From: Todiramphus chloris collaris
Taxonomy: Eukaryota > Chordata > Aves > Coraciiformes > Alcedinidae
Direction of reading: 5' to 3'
DNA: 64,000 nt
Assembly (NCBI GenBank): GCA_025345505.1
Contig: JANVCC010000261.1
Coordinates: 2,468,431-2,532,430, forward strand
Shown: positions 47,130 through 59,105 of the stretch, piece after piece
How positions within the stretch are numbered: the first letter of the stretch is position 1
How the letters are laid out: every line of letters starts with the position of its first letter
Translations under genes and position numbers: made by a program
The notes under the pieces: generated by a model
What the model was told of the DNA's origin: nothing
The model's input: only the letters and a program-made list of their open reading frames with translations
The model's database searches: none

Positions 47130-50100
47130 CTGTAGGTGTAAAGACCTATTGGCTAAGACTGCCATGTGCAATTTCTTCATATTGGTTTATTGTTTTTCTT
47201 TCTTTGAAGAAAGGTGACAGAAAGCCCGTGTAAAGAATGAGGTTTTCATGAAGCCCAGACTGAATTCTGTTACAGTTTGGGAAGCTTTAAATACACAGAA
47301 TGGCAATACCGAAGTGCTGCAAGCCTGTGTAAGATTGTTGACTCTACCCCCTCTCTTATGATAAACAGCCAAAGCCTCACAGCCCAAATATCACTGAAAC
47401 TGTATCCTTGCATAACTTTGCTGTTTGCATAAGTACATTTTTAAAGATGTGCTTCAGACTGTAATGAGAATTTACAGTGCATCTCAGAGCACAGGATAAT
47501 TCTGTTTTAATTATAGAAGGTAGTTCTTCATTACTGAATGCTCTGTAGAAGTGCAACAGAAATGTGATTTTCATGCTGATACAATTAAAGGGAATACAAA
47601 ATTAAAGAAACCCTTACATAATCACATTTGAATTAATAGCAAGGGAAATAATTTGTTTATTAAAAAAAAGAGACTGAAATACCATAAATGAACCAATGGC
47701 ATCCTGTACAGAAATAATATATGGGACAATATGAATAGATGTCCCTGGTTTCATTTTTGTGTATATGCTTTCCCCTTCATCTTACTTTTCCCTTTCCTTT
47801 TTGTGTCTTCACTGTATGACTTGTCTCTGTAGTCAAAAAGATCTGGGGTTAAATGACTTCAATGGCAAGGTCATAAATTCCACTTAAGCTCCTGTGCAGT
47901 ACAGGGTAGCTTGTAGAAACAATGACTAATTTTTGTTCGTCGCTTTTAGAATGTGAAAGGAATGGTTTATGCAAATAGCTCTTTTAGTTGGTTGAAATAT
48001 TGCTTTTAGTAAGGTGCTCTCCTGTTCTGCAGGTGAAGCGTTGGCCGTTCCTGGGGTAAGTGCAACGCTGTGTCCGAACGTCCTACTGTGAGAAACAAAA
48101 TACAGATTGTAAAGTACAAATTTCTGGTGAAGTATTTATTGGTTAAACTTGATTTTATTTTTACTCTTTTAATTAGTTGTTCTTCAGATTTTAGTAAAAG
48201 TTTTTCGGTAGCCCAGAAGAACAATACTGACCTAGCTATGGTTCTGATCTGTGGTTGGTATCGTTGTACCTAGGCACACAGGAATATTGACAGGAGCAAA
48301 TAGCTTATCTTCAGCTTAAAGCAAGTGAGGTGAATGTTTGGCAAGAAAAATGACATTTCTCTGTCTGCCAGGTTCTTTCCTACTGCTCCTTTTCCTAAAA
48401 ACTTGTAGCAACTTACAGGTAATTGCAGAGTTGGGTGTTTAGTTTGTCTTGTCTGGAATATGCTGTTTCAGAAGAAATTCAGCGCTCTGTCTGGAAGTTA
48501 AATTAAACTGTCTATAGAGGATTTGTGTCTGACTTTGCTTATTTTAAAGATAAATAAATCTTTCCCACACAGACCTTGTACAGCAGACCTTTTGAATTTT
48601 AAGATTTTGAAAGAAGTCATCAGACTCGATTTGTTTGGGTAACAAATGTAGCCTACTTAACAAAACTTCTCTGTTTTGGGAGGCAGAACAATCGTTGACC
48701 TTCTTCCAGGAACATATTGGAAGTAGGGAAGAAAGGAGAGTTGTTCTCTTCCTCTAAATACCAACTGTGTGAATTGTTAGTAATGTGAAAGATCAGTCTG
48801 CACGTCTGGTACTCTTATTATTTCTAAGTGTTCCTGTGTGGCAATTAATTTATTTGATTTACTGATGCTTTGTGTTTTGGGACCTGTATTTTGAGTAGTG
48901 GAGAAAATAAATCTGTTGGTAGCACACTGCCAAGTTGATCTATTTTGTTGCCTTAACCTCAAGAGCTACTTTAAGTGAGCTGCCTGTTAATGCAGACAGG
49001 TATCTAGCCGTTTTGGGGGGCCAAAAGAGTGAGCTCCTGCAGGCTGTGAAGGACTCTAGACTGTGTCCTTGATGCTTCTGGTGACTTAATGTTGTTGACT
49101 TGAGTAGCATTAAAGCCTCCAAGCTAAAGCTTGAGAGCTGAGCTGTTTGCACCAGGGAAGACCCGAGCAGGGGAACTGTCAGATCGATGTGGTGTAAGGG
49201 TGAGATAAACTTCACTGGCACGTGGCTTTATGGTGGTAGAAGTCTCTGCCCTTGGTGTGATACGGAGCTTATGCAAAGCAAATCGGCTTGAATTTAGACA
49301 AACAGTGAAGGGTTTACCTGCCATCTCCTGCCACGTGCCTTCTCCCTTATACTGGTATAATGCAATGCATGGCCATATTCCCTGGTAACTGGGGCCCTGT
49401 TCAAGCAAAACATCTGTAAATCCATCAGGGCTGCATTAGAGCACCTTGCATTCGGTGAATCTGCTCTAACAGCACAACTTAGCTTGAGGTTTAGAGCAAG
49501 AAATCTGAAATTAAAGATGGCTTATCAATTCCCTGTTGTTTTCTCAGCCAGGTTAACTCTGATATGTACCAGAAATCTCTCTCAGGGCTGAATTTAATTT
49601 GGGTCAGAGTACCTACAGCAGCAGAATAACATTGTGGTGTCTGTGCAACAGACAGGGATAAGGGAAATCTGGCCATGTCCCAATACACCCCAAGCTGCTG
49701 GCATGGTAATGAACTGGTGTACAAAATTAGCTTTGCAGGGAATTTTCCTGGGACTTAGTCTTCCAGAATAATAGCTCATCTTAATGAAGGAATCCGATAT
49801 AAATGAGTGTAGTGTGGCACTGGATCTGACAAACCCTGGCTTGAACAGCTGCTTCGGGTAACAGGCAATGAGAAATCACAGCAGGAGACTTCCGAATTTC
49901 ATCTCCCCTCTTTGCTCTGCCTTCTCCAACTTGTACATCTGATTGTCCATGAATTATGGCAGTTGATAGCTAGTGATCTGGGGCAAGCATGGCAGAAAAA
50001 GCTGCTGGCCAAGTGGCATGGCACAGATACACTTTTTTTGTTTTCCTCAGTAATCTGTGCTATGTACCAACAGTTGCTTCCTTGATTTTTCAATTTTAAA

Positions 50101-51339
50101 AGGGTTAATAATACTCTCAGGATCTGTAGCATCAACGTAATTCACAGAGGGAATAAATCTTGGGTTTCTTCTGCTTCCACACACAGCCTTGCTTTGCTTT
50201 TCATTAAACTGCCTTTGTCTTAACCCACGAGTTTCATCTTATTTTCTTCCCTCTGGTCCAGCTGATCGGGAGGGTGGGGAGGGGTGTGATAAAGCAGCTT
50301 GGTGGGCACCTGGCATCCAGCCAAGGTCAAAGCACCAAAACATGGTTGGTGCTTTCATCCTACAGACATTGGTAGGGGTTGAATAACTTGTCTATGACTA
50401 TGCCTTTAAACGTAAGACCAAACACTTGAGATTCTGAACCCACATTGCAGCTGGGTGAGTCCCACTGGCCACCACAGCTCCTGCAGGCTTGGGCTGTTCT
50501 TCCCCATGTGCTCTCTTTATGGACAGTGGCCATGGCCTTGGGGGGTTTTGCTGTTGATGCTGTTCAAAGTAAATTTCTTTTGTGTGTGCTGAAGCCAACT
50601 GCCACGTCGGGAGATCTCTGTGTGATCTGAAATCCCAAGCAAGTTATTTGTAAGGGTTGCAGCACGCGCCGTGGGAACAAAACTACCGGGTAGAGGCTCT
50701 AAAACTGCTTTTAAAAATGGTTAAAATCCCAAGTTTTCCAGAAAATTTTTATGCAGTGGTATTTCAAGGTCCTTATAGCTGTAGTTCTGGCATCTGTTGC
50801 TGAGATAAGCAGTAATTTTTCTGTCCTGTTTTCTGTGTGACATACTGGTACAGTCCTCACGCAGTCTGCAGCGCTGCGGGAATATCAAGTACTTAGAGAG
50901 TTTTTTGAACTCCAAGAGCAACTGAAGTACTTAATGGTAATCTATGCATTTGTTACATTTATGAGTATAAATAATTAATCTGGGGAGAGAACACTGTTTA
51001 TCAAAGTTTCCCTTCCCTACTTACAAGACCACATTTTTCTCAGGAGAACTACAACTCTGGCAAGAAGCACACCAGGTACTAAACTCGCTTGTGAAGACAG
51101 TCCCTGTTCTCCAGGTTCAGCTGTAGTGGAAGCAGAAATAATTTTCTGCTTGAGCAGAAACAATTCATTTTGACTAGCTGCTGAAGTCTTCATCTTCAGA
51201 TTCTTTAGCTTGCTCATATCAGAAATGTATCAGGAATTATTCCAAAAACTCTTTTATCATCCAGATATCTTTGTTGTGACATATATAGAAACCTTTCAGT
51301 GAGACCTTAAATTTCAGGATAACACTGTGTCAAAGTAAT

Positions 51340-51390
51340 CCTTCTTCCTTCTTTTTTTTTCTTTTTTTTTTTTTTTCTTTCTTTCCCCAG
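51340..51390 (+). repeat. Polypyrimidine tract ending in CAG
   Basis: Forty-nine bases of C and T, mostly T, run directly into AG at 51389-51390. It could be a simple repeat or a very strong splice acceptor. Confidence 0.8.
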
Positions 51391-52060
51391 CTCTGTCTGC
51401 AGTCCCCTAAAAATGTTATTGAATCTATTTTAAAATCTGTGATCACACCCCTCCAACAGTGTAAAGGAAAGGGCTGATGAGAGGCAGCAAGTCTCCACAA
51501 CCAGGTACGTTTTCTCACAGCCCTTGTTTACAAGAGAGAGTTATTTTGCAGTCAGCAAGGGTGTAATCATTTACAGTAAGCTAGTTGCTCTGATCTAATT
51601 TCCCTGATGATCACTCTGACCATGTGCTAGCTGCTAGGCAGTTTTTATCACTTTCAAAGGAGAGCAAAATCCTTCACGTGACGATGCTCTCACGGTTCAG
51701 GTGCACAGTCAGAATAACCCCTTTTAACACACTTTTTTTTCCATTTGAAACTCAGGTTTGTCTAATGACACTTAGATGTCCAGCCTCTCCTGGTAGCTAA
51801 TGAAAAGATTCCCCTACCTGTTCTTTTAGGGAGACATAATTATTGAATCATTAAAGCTTAAGGAAATAATATTCTGATGTTTTAAGGGCAAGGTTATAGT
51901 TGTCCTTCTGAAAGAATACAAATATGAGAGGAAACCAACCGTGTGAATACACATGAAACTGAATTTGAATGCAAGGTTTAATTTAATTTCAGATACCAAC
52001 AACTCTATCATCTTGCTGCTCATTATGGTTTCTCTGTATTTATTCCTGTATTGTAGCATA

Positions 52061-52075
52061 TGCTGCTGCTGCTGC
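52061..52075. repeat. Short (CTG)n microsatellite
   Basis: Five CTG/TGC units in intergenic DNA. Confidence 0.8.
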
Positions 52076-52186
52076 ACTTTTAAGTATGGCACAGTCTGTT
52101 GGGAAAGCCTCTACTTCTGGGATGCCTGTTGTGTTCAAGCTGGGGGATTAAAATCAGTCCTTGCAATGACCAGATGAAATTGGAAT

Positions 52187-52240
52187 TATTTATTTGCTGA
52201 TACTATTTATTTGCTGAGACTACTATTTATTTGCTGATGT
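52187..52240. repeat. Three-copy tandem repeat, about 20 bp unit
   Basis: The core tatttatttgctga occurs three times with variable 3-6 base linkers (gatac, gactac). The array is too short to be a satellite. Confidence 0.8.
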
Positions 52241-54338
52241 TTATTCTTACCATCATTATCACCACACAGTAATTGTGTGAGGGGTGCTGTTTCAACTAAC
52301 AATATCCATCAGTTCAGTTTTGAAGCACTTCTTGGAAAGGCCAGTACCACAGTCAAAGAAACCGAAGCAAAGTGGAAGAATTGCACATGAATCACACAAG
52401 GCCACTAAGCTGGGAATTAAAATGAGGAATCACACAAACAGTAACTGCATCAGGTAAGTGTGATTGCCTTGAGTCCTGTTCTGATGACAAAGCTGCTCAG
52501 GGTAGTGCTGAATAGCTGTGAATAGGAGCTGCCAGCCAGCGTCTGGATAGCACGGCAACATTCTCTCCCCTGTCTGGGATCTTGTCAGCCTTGTGGATAC
52601 AGAATTACAAAGATGTATTTTAAAAGATAAATTTTATGATGTTTACTGGTAAATAAGAGAGGATCAGCAAAAAATATCTAAAATGAGGTAGTATGGCAGA
52701 TATAATCCTGAGAGCGATGTTTTGCCTGCACCCACTTAATCCCTGGTCCCCTGTGCAAGGTGGGTGTCCCAGCAGCGTACGGCCGGGTCAGAGTGGATGG
52801 CTAGCTGTGGTGGAAGGTTTGGCTGGTTTGCCTTTTACTCCTACACATCTGTCTTTGCTCAGCCTTGCTACCTGCCCAGGCTCTCGCAGCTGGCGAGGGT
52901 CCTGTTACATACGTACATATATATATGTATATGGACTGATGAGGTCTGTGAGAGCATGACAATATATTTCTCTTCCATCATAAAAAAAAAAGTTTTCTAA
53001 CGAGAGTCAATGTTCTTCAGTGTGGAGCCTGTTTCTTCAGTTTTCATGTACTTTGTTTTTGTTGTTTTTACAAATTGTATTATGCTTAGATAGTTCTCTT
53101 ACAGGACATAAAGAAGAGTAGACTTTCAATTACTTCAAATGAAGTTGTAAATGTCCCTTTGTAATGAAGGTTTTGTAGTAATGAACAGTCATGCTTACAC
53201 AGGTACTGACTGTAACCTCTGTGCCTTTGCATCCTTGCAGTAAAGGTGGCACAGCTCCATGGAAAGGGGTGATACTCAACATTAGAGGGGACAGTCTCCC
53301 TCCAGCTCTTCCTCCCAGACCAATAACCTTTAAATGACACCAATGAGTCCATGAGCTGATCAAATGTTCGGGAGGATGCTTCTGTGAAACTGTTAAAGTT
53401 GCAAGAGTAGACACAGGTTGTCTCTTTTGTAGCATCAGGTAAGTAGTTGTAAGGAGCAGTTGCTTTATATTCCATTTCCTATGTATTTATTAGAACTAAA
53501 TATTACATAGACAGGAAGAAGAAATAAGATGGCCTGAACAAATTATTTCCTTAATTATACTTGATAAGTCATTAACGTGCTTTCTGGGCCAAATTTTTCC
53601 ACTAGATATGGCTTTTAGCTAGATTGTCAATCCCTCTTTATTTCAGGCAGTGAAAATCTGCATCCATCAATAATTACATCCCCAGCATTTGCATTTGAAG
53701 CACAGTCTAGACAAAACTGATGCGTGCAACTAAAAAGCGTCACTGAAGGCCACTTGTCTGTCATTAGTATTCAGATACAAGCATTTTCAAGATGAAAAAA
53801 CTTTTACTGTGTAGTGGTAACACAGGCACATACTCAAGCCTTTACACTGTATATTTATGTTTGCTTTTATTATTGACCTAAGTTTACAAAGGCTGTGTAA
53901 AGGGATGATGTCCTGATGCTCAGTGGGCTGCTTGTTCCGTGCACAGCAGGCACCAGGTGACAGAAAGGGAACGTGCTATTTTTAAAACAAAGAAATGGCA
54001 GAATTATCTGCAGGATGTTAATATTGAATAGGTAGGTCATCAAATCCTTCCTAATAGATGCAGAACCCTTCCCAGTGAGAGGAGGCTTCAGGAAGATCTA
54101 AGTGCAAACAGTCTCACTGGAGCTTAATCATTCAACAGGTCAAAGGAGATTAAAGCAGATGCTGAATATAAAAAGGAAAATAATCTCCTTTCCTCTGCGC
54201 AACATCTGCTCCTTTTTTTGTTTGTTTTGTTTTCCAGAGGTGGCTACTCTGCTTCTCACAGTTAATAAAATTAGCTAAATCAATTGAAAAACCTCACTGC
54301 TTTTTTTTCCGAAATAGGTATTTTATAAAATCAAAGTT

Positions 54339-54580
54339 CATAGAATCACTCAGGTTGGAAAAGACCCTTGGGATCATCAAGCCCAACCATTAACCCTACT
54401 CTATAAAGTTCACCCCTAAACCATGTCCCTCAGCACCACATCTAAACGACCCTTAGACACCTCCAGGGATGGGGACTCAACCCCCTCCCTGGGCAGCCCG
54501 TTCCAGTCTCTGACTCCTCTTGCTGTGAAAAATTTCCCTAATGTTCAGCCCAAACCCACCCTGCTGCAGCTTGAATGTTG
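54339..54580 (-). mobile_element. CR1 LINE 3' fragment, minus strand
   Basis: The left end is ttcatagaatcactcaggtt, then ggaaaagacccttgggatca and tcaagcccaaccattaaccc. It continues with cctccagggatggggactca and gggcagcccgttccagtctc. This is the reverse complement of the subfamily that ends ggtcttttccaacc, and it is among the better preserved pieces. Confidence 0.93.
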
Positions 54581-55707
54581 TTGTGTGTGAGTGACATGCT
54601 GAGGATGAATGTCTGAGTGCATAGTTATCTGAAGGCTCAAATTTAAAAATTCCTGTTAAAAACCCTGTTTGCAAAGGTGAATGAGGGGGATCAACAAAAA
54701 AGCAGGTGGATAAGAAGAGCAGATAATAACATTTTAGAAGAAAAATGCTTGATGAACTAAGCTCACTGAATTAACTGCAGCGAGGAGTCCATAAAATAGT
54801 CATGTTGCCTTTCCTTCAGTACTTATTTCTGGATAAGTACTTCATCCCCTCCCCTTTTTACAAGACTGTGTAGAAATGTGTCTTTATTCATCTCTTCCAG
54901 TGTCCGAGTTGATTGAAATTGCCAAATTGTTTGGCTAGGCATGACGAAGAACTGACCCAACGTAAGGCTTAGGAATGTGCTTCTAAGAAAATCTCTCTTG
55001 CCCTGGCCAGGAAATCTTCACCAATTCCAGGTTACAGGTTTGTACATTCATAACACCAAATATTTACCACTTGTGCAGTGGTTTTAAACTAGAGACCTCT
55101 AGAAAAAGCTGTAGATGGGAGATCACTATAGTTTTCCTTATTCATAACACTGGAAGTGGAGGAAATTGAAGGAATGAGTTCAACTGGGACAGCAGGGAAT
55201 TCAGTCCCAGGACACTGGATTACAGTGAAACCCTGAAATATGCAGCAGCTAACTCCGAATGCTGATCCCATGCATCCACAAAAATTTTAGTGGCTCTATC
55301 TATATACATAAAAAAACTTACAATAAACAGTTATTGTTAATTATTAATATGTAGATATATAATGTAAAATATACCAAAATTCTCTCTCACTCTCTGAGTG
55401 TATACAGATGCACAGAGAAATACATGAAAGCGTAATTGAGGAATAGCCCCCCTCCCCAGTTTGTACAGATTTAAGGCATTTGGGAGGTAAAGGAGGAAAA
55501 CTAATAATATTCTTTCTGGCAAAGAAACACGAGGCTCAGTAAAAGCAAGGACACAAGCTAATAACAAAAATCCGTGTGGTTATTGCTCGCTAACCACCTG
55601 GGTTTATTGCGCTCGGAGATGCAATATTTCTAAGGAAAAAGGAGCATTTTCCAGTTCAACCCTGTCAGCGTTGAGGTGTGGCAGGACAGAAAGCTGACCA
55701 TTTTCCT

Positions 55708-55890
55708 GTTGGTTTTCCCCCTTTTTGCTGTTGCTGTTTTTCCCCCTTTTTTGTTTTCCCTTTTTATATGTTTCCCTCCCTTTTTATATGTTCCCCCCCC
55801 TTTCTTTTGTGTCCCCTCCCCTCCATTTTTTGTATTGTCACCCCCCTCCCCTTTTTTTTCCTCCTTTTTTTTCCCCTTTATGTTTTTGTT
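55708..55890 (+). repeat. Pyrimidine-rich low-complexity tract
   Basis: About 180 bases are overwhelmingly C and T on the + strand, with two near-copies of cctttttatatgtt (near 55759 and 55779). The encoded runs of Phe and Pro (FPPFLF-type) are an artefact of composition. Confidence 0.85.
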
Positions 55891-56642
55891 GCTAACCTGA
55901 AAGCAGAGAGGTGCATGTAGAGCTGGCCAGACTCTGAATTAATTTGTAGTTAGAAACATCCCTCTTGGTGCCACTTCCCGTTGTGTCTGGCCTTTGTACG
56001 CTCTTCCACAAGATGGGAAGGAGCAGATTTGTGCTAAAATGTGGGGGGAAAATGCAAATCTTGAGCTCCCTGCAGAAGATGATTGCTGTTTGAGAAGCTG
56101 ATGTGTGTGCAGGGGTCTCTACAGCCTTCCCTTGAAATTCTGAGCCTGCCAGACAGCTACAAGACTAACTGGTGAGCTGTAAGGAATCGATACCACTCGG
56201 ATGGAAACTGTTGACCCAAAATGCAATGTTTCCAAATTACCTGTAGTTGGACACAAGGTCTGCTGGAGATTGAGGATGACTAAAATCATGGCAAGGTGAC
56301 TGAGGAAATAGCCAACTGGATGCCAGACCAATGATCATCCAGAAGAACACAAGTCGTAGTGGGTCAAGGTTGGCAATGTTCCTTCAGACACCCTTTGCAG
56401 CACGCCCGAGGAAGAGAAGCCCCAGGAACAGACCCTTGCCAGGTAAGTTGCCTTATATCAGAGTTAGTTGTCCCCCATAACTGGCATAACCTCCCACAGC
56501 CATCACCAGGGTGGTGGGCCCAAGCAGGACTTCCCAGGTGCTGCCATGGATGGTGGATGGCAGGAGAGGTGGTGGCTACGTGCAGAAAGGTCAGCATAAG
56601 CAGTTGGTGTTTGGCTGCTTGCATGTGCCATCGTTGCATTAG

Positions 56643-56702
56643 GCCACAGAATTTGTCAGATTGGAAGGGACCTGCTGATCCTCTACTCCAACACCCACCC
56701 AC
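56643..56702 (-). mobile_element. CR1 3' tail remnant, minus strand
   Basis: It reads cacagaatttgtcagattgg, then aagggacctgctgatcctct, ending actccaacacccaccc. It matches only the terminal part of a CR1 copy in the minus orientation. Confidence 0.65.
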
Positions 56703-59039
56703 CTCCCCGCAGCCTGTGTCTTCGTAAGCAGGAGTCTGAAAAATGAGCGTGTGTGAAGAACAGTGTATTTACGAAGGGAAATTGGGGTGGCAGTTTGTGC
56801 TTTCCCACAGTTTGAAATGGGTTGCTCTTCACTGACAATAAAAAGGGACAAGCTCACTGACATCTGGTGGTTGCACACCAGGCTTTTGTGCTGTGCTGGC
56901 CATTAGCTGCCCATCCAAACATCTAAAAGCTGGCTCCTACAGCATGGCCAAGTGTGATCCCTGCACTTCTAGTGTTGCTTCTTCAGTGTTGCCCCAGTGC
57001 GCCTTAGAGAAAACCACAGGAGTGCAGAATGCCTTGGAGCTGGGCACAGGATGGGAGGCATCATCTGCTCCCATGCTGATGGGAGGCTGAGCAGGAAGCT
57101 CATTGCATGGGGAGAAGAGTGCAGTAAGCTCTGTGGGTCACCTGATCCTCAGAAATGAATGCTTTGCTTCATGCAGGCTAGATATTTCTATAAACAAGCA
57201 CTTGGAAATGTGTTTGTCCTACAGTGAATACAATTTATTTATCAATCAGGTCCTATATAAGCTAACATTTTTACAGTACCATTGATTTTTGCAGATTCTG
57301 GCTTAGATTCTCAGATGGAATAATCACTGTCACTTCTACCAACACTGTAGCTTCACCTGCCTTCAAATGGGCATCTTCGATTCACACCAGGTCTAGAATG
57401 GACCTAGGAAGTTAGCAGTTCTCCGTGATGCTAATGCAAATTTACCTGGTTGTTGTGCCTCCTCTTTTAAGTGAGAAAAATGATCTTAATTACCTTATCT
57501 CCTTCCTTTCAGCAGTCTTTTGGCTGGAAGCAAGCAGAAAGAGCTCTGCAGAAGTGATAGACCTAGGGCTAAAATTGAATGCTGTGTTCAGTAATAATCA
57601 AGGTGGAAGCAATGTGCTGATTGTTGAATTAATTCTGCTCTGTGTGGGTGGGTATGGATCTCTGGAAGGAAAACCTGAGAAATAGACAAAAGACATTTTT
57701 GCCTCTTGTGAATTTACAGACCAATATATTTAACCTTTGGAAGGTAGTTTATCTAACATTAGCACTTCTGCTTTATTCACCGAAGTGCTTCAAATGAACT
57801 GTCTCTCCATAAATCCCAAGTTTAGGTTTCCCTTACCTCCACAGCTCTATTCCAGTTTGGGGATATCAGGACCCTTCAAGGGCTATTTAAGTCAGCACAT
57901 AGTATTTAGTTGTCTTCAGACAAAAGCCTTTTCTGCTGAGCCTTCTCCTGCACCTCTGGTGATGATGCTCATCCCCTGTTAGGAGCAGCCATCTCTGAGC
58001 TTCCCCAGAAACCCTGGCTTTATGCAGCGTGTGGGTGAATGATTTTGATGTGTCCTCCTTATCACTCAAAGGACTTTGCTGTTGCTTCAATCTGGCTCTC
58101 CTTGTGGCCTGAGAAACTTGGCCTGAACAACTAGACATACACCTACACATGAGCCATGTATTTTAATCTGTATGTGCGTGTGTGTTTATCTTGGTTGTGT
58201 AACTTCGTGAAGATGCACATGTGGGTGAGGAATAAACAATTAACTCACCACAAATAAACACCACTTTATAAATTATTCATAATGACTTCCAACTAACACA
58301 CTATGCCTAACAGAATGAGTACGTTTAGTTTACGTTGACAGAGCTAATAACTAACAGTAACGGAGATACTTGTCCCCCAGGGCATTAACTGTGTCCTTCC
58401 TCATCTCCCTGAAGCCTATTTGAGTATCCACAGCCCAAAAAGGTGCCCTGATACCCTGTGATCAGGCCATTGAGGGGGGTGTTTGTTGAGAGCTAGAGCT
58501 CCTGAAGGTGCTATGGGCTGATCCTCTGTGAAGTGAAGCTCATCAGAGAGATGGATTCACCATGGGTTTGGGAGCCTGGCTTGGCAATGTCCTGACCCGC
58601 TGTGAGCCCTTGTGGAGGACGTGGGACCCTGCTACAAGCCTCCATGCAGAACATGGGGAAAACATGTTTTCTGTGATCATTAAAGAGCAGCAGTCCAGTC
58701 ACAAAATCATCAACTTGGTGTAGTTTCTGAGGAGAGGGCAGGAAGATGCAGCAGAAATCCATACAGAAGAAATTCATGCTGACACGAGGCCTAAACTTTG
58801 GCTTATGTGGCTGCAAGCTCAGGTGGCACAGCTGAAGTGACACTTTTTTAGTTTATAAGCTAGGTCAATAGGTTCCAAAAACATTTAGTCACTTTAAATC
58901 CCTTTTCCATCTGAAGTGATGCGTTAGCTGTGTTATGGATGAACTTTACAGTCAAGACCTAATGGAAGATTCCAGAATGATAATCCTAGGCCTTGGAGCC
59001 TGTTAACATAAACAAGGTGCAGGAAAAAAGCAGACAATT

Positions 59040-59105
59040 TATTTTTTCTTTTAATTATTATTTTTATTATTTATTTATTATTACACACACACACATATAT
59101 ATATA
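59040..59105. repeat. AT-rich tract with (CA)n(TA)n
   Basis: A TTA/TTTA-rich stretch is followed by five to six CA units and five AT units. A simple sequence repeat. Confidence 0.85.

Larger units (their letters stand above)
47130..54338. other. Long intergenic region (7.2 kb) without recognised gene
   Basis: Mostly unique AT-rich DNA. Features seen: a 49-base pyrimidine tract ending in CAG (51340-51390), a short CTG run (52061-52075), a three-copy tandem repeat (52187-52240) and a TA-rich stretch (52914-52932). Two exon-like segments lie at 51391-51504 and 53241-53438. The minus-strand ORF at 53086-53475 (129 codons) was not recognised. Confidence 0.65.

Noticed and set aside
55676-55920. 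Hydrophobic ORFs with many Phe and Pro residues
   Set aside because: They translate a pyrimidine-rich tract. The apparent membrane character is an artefact of T and C content.
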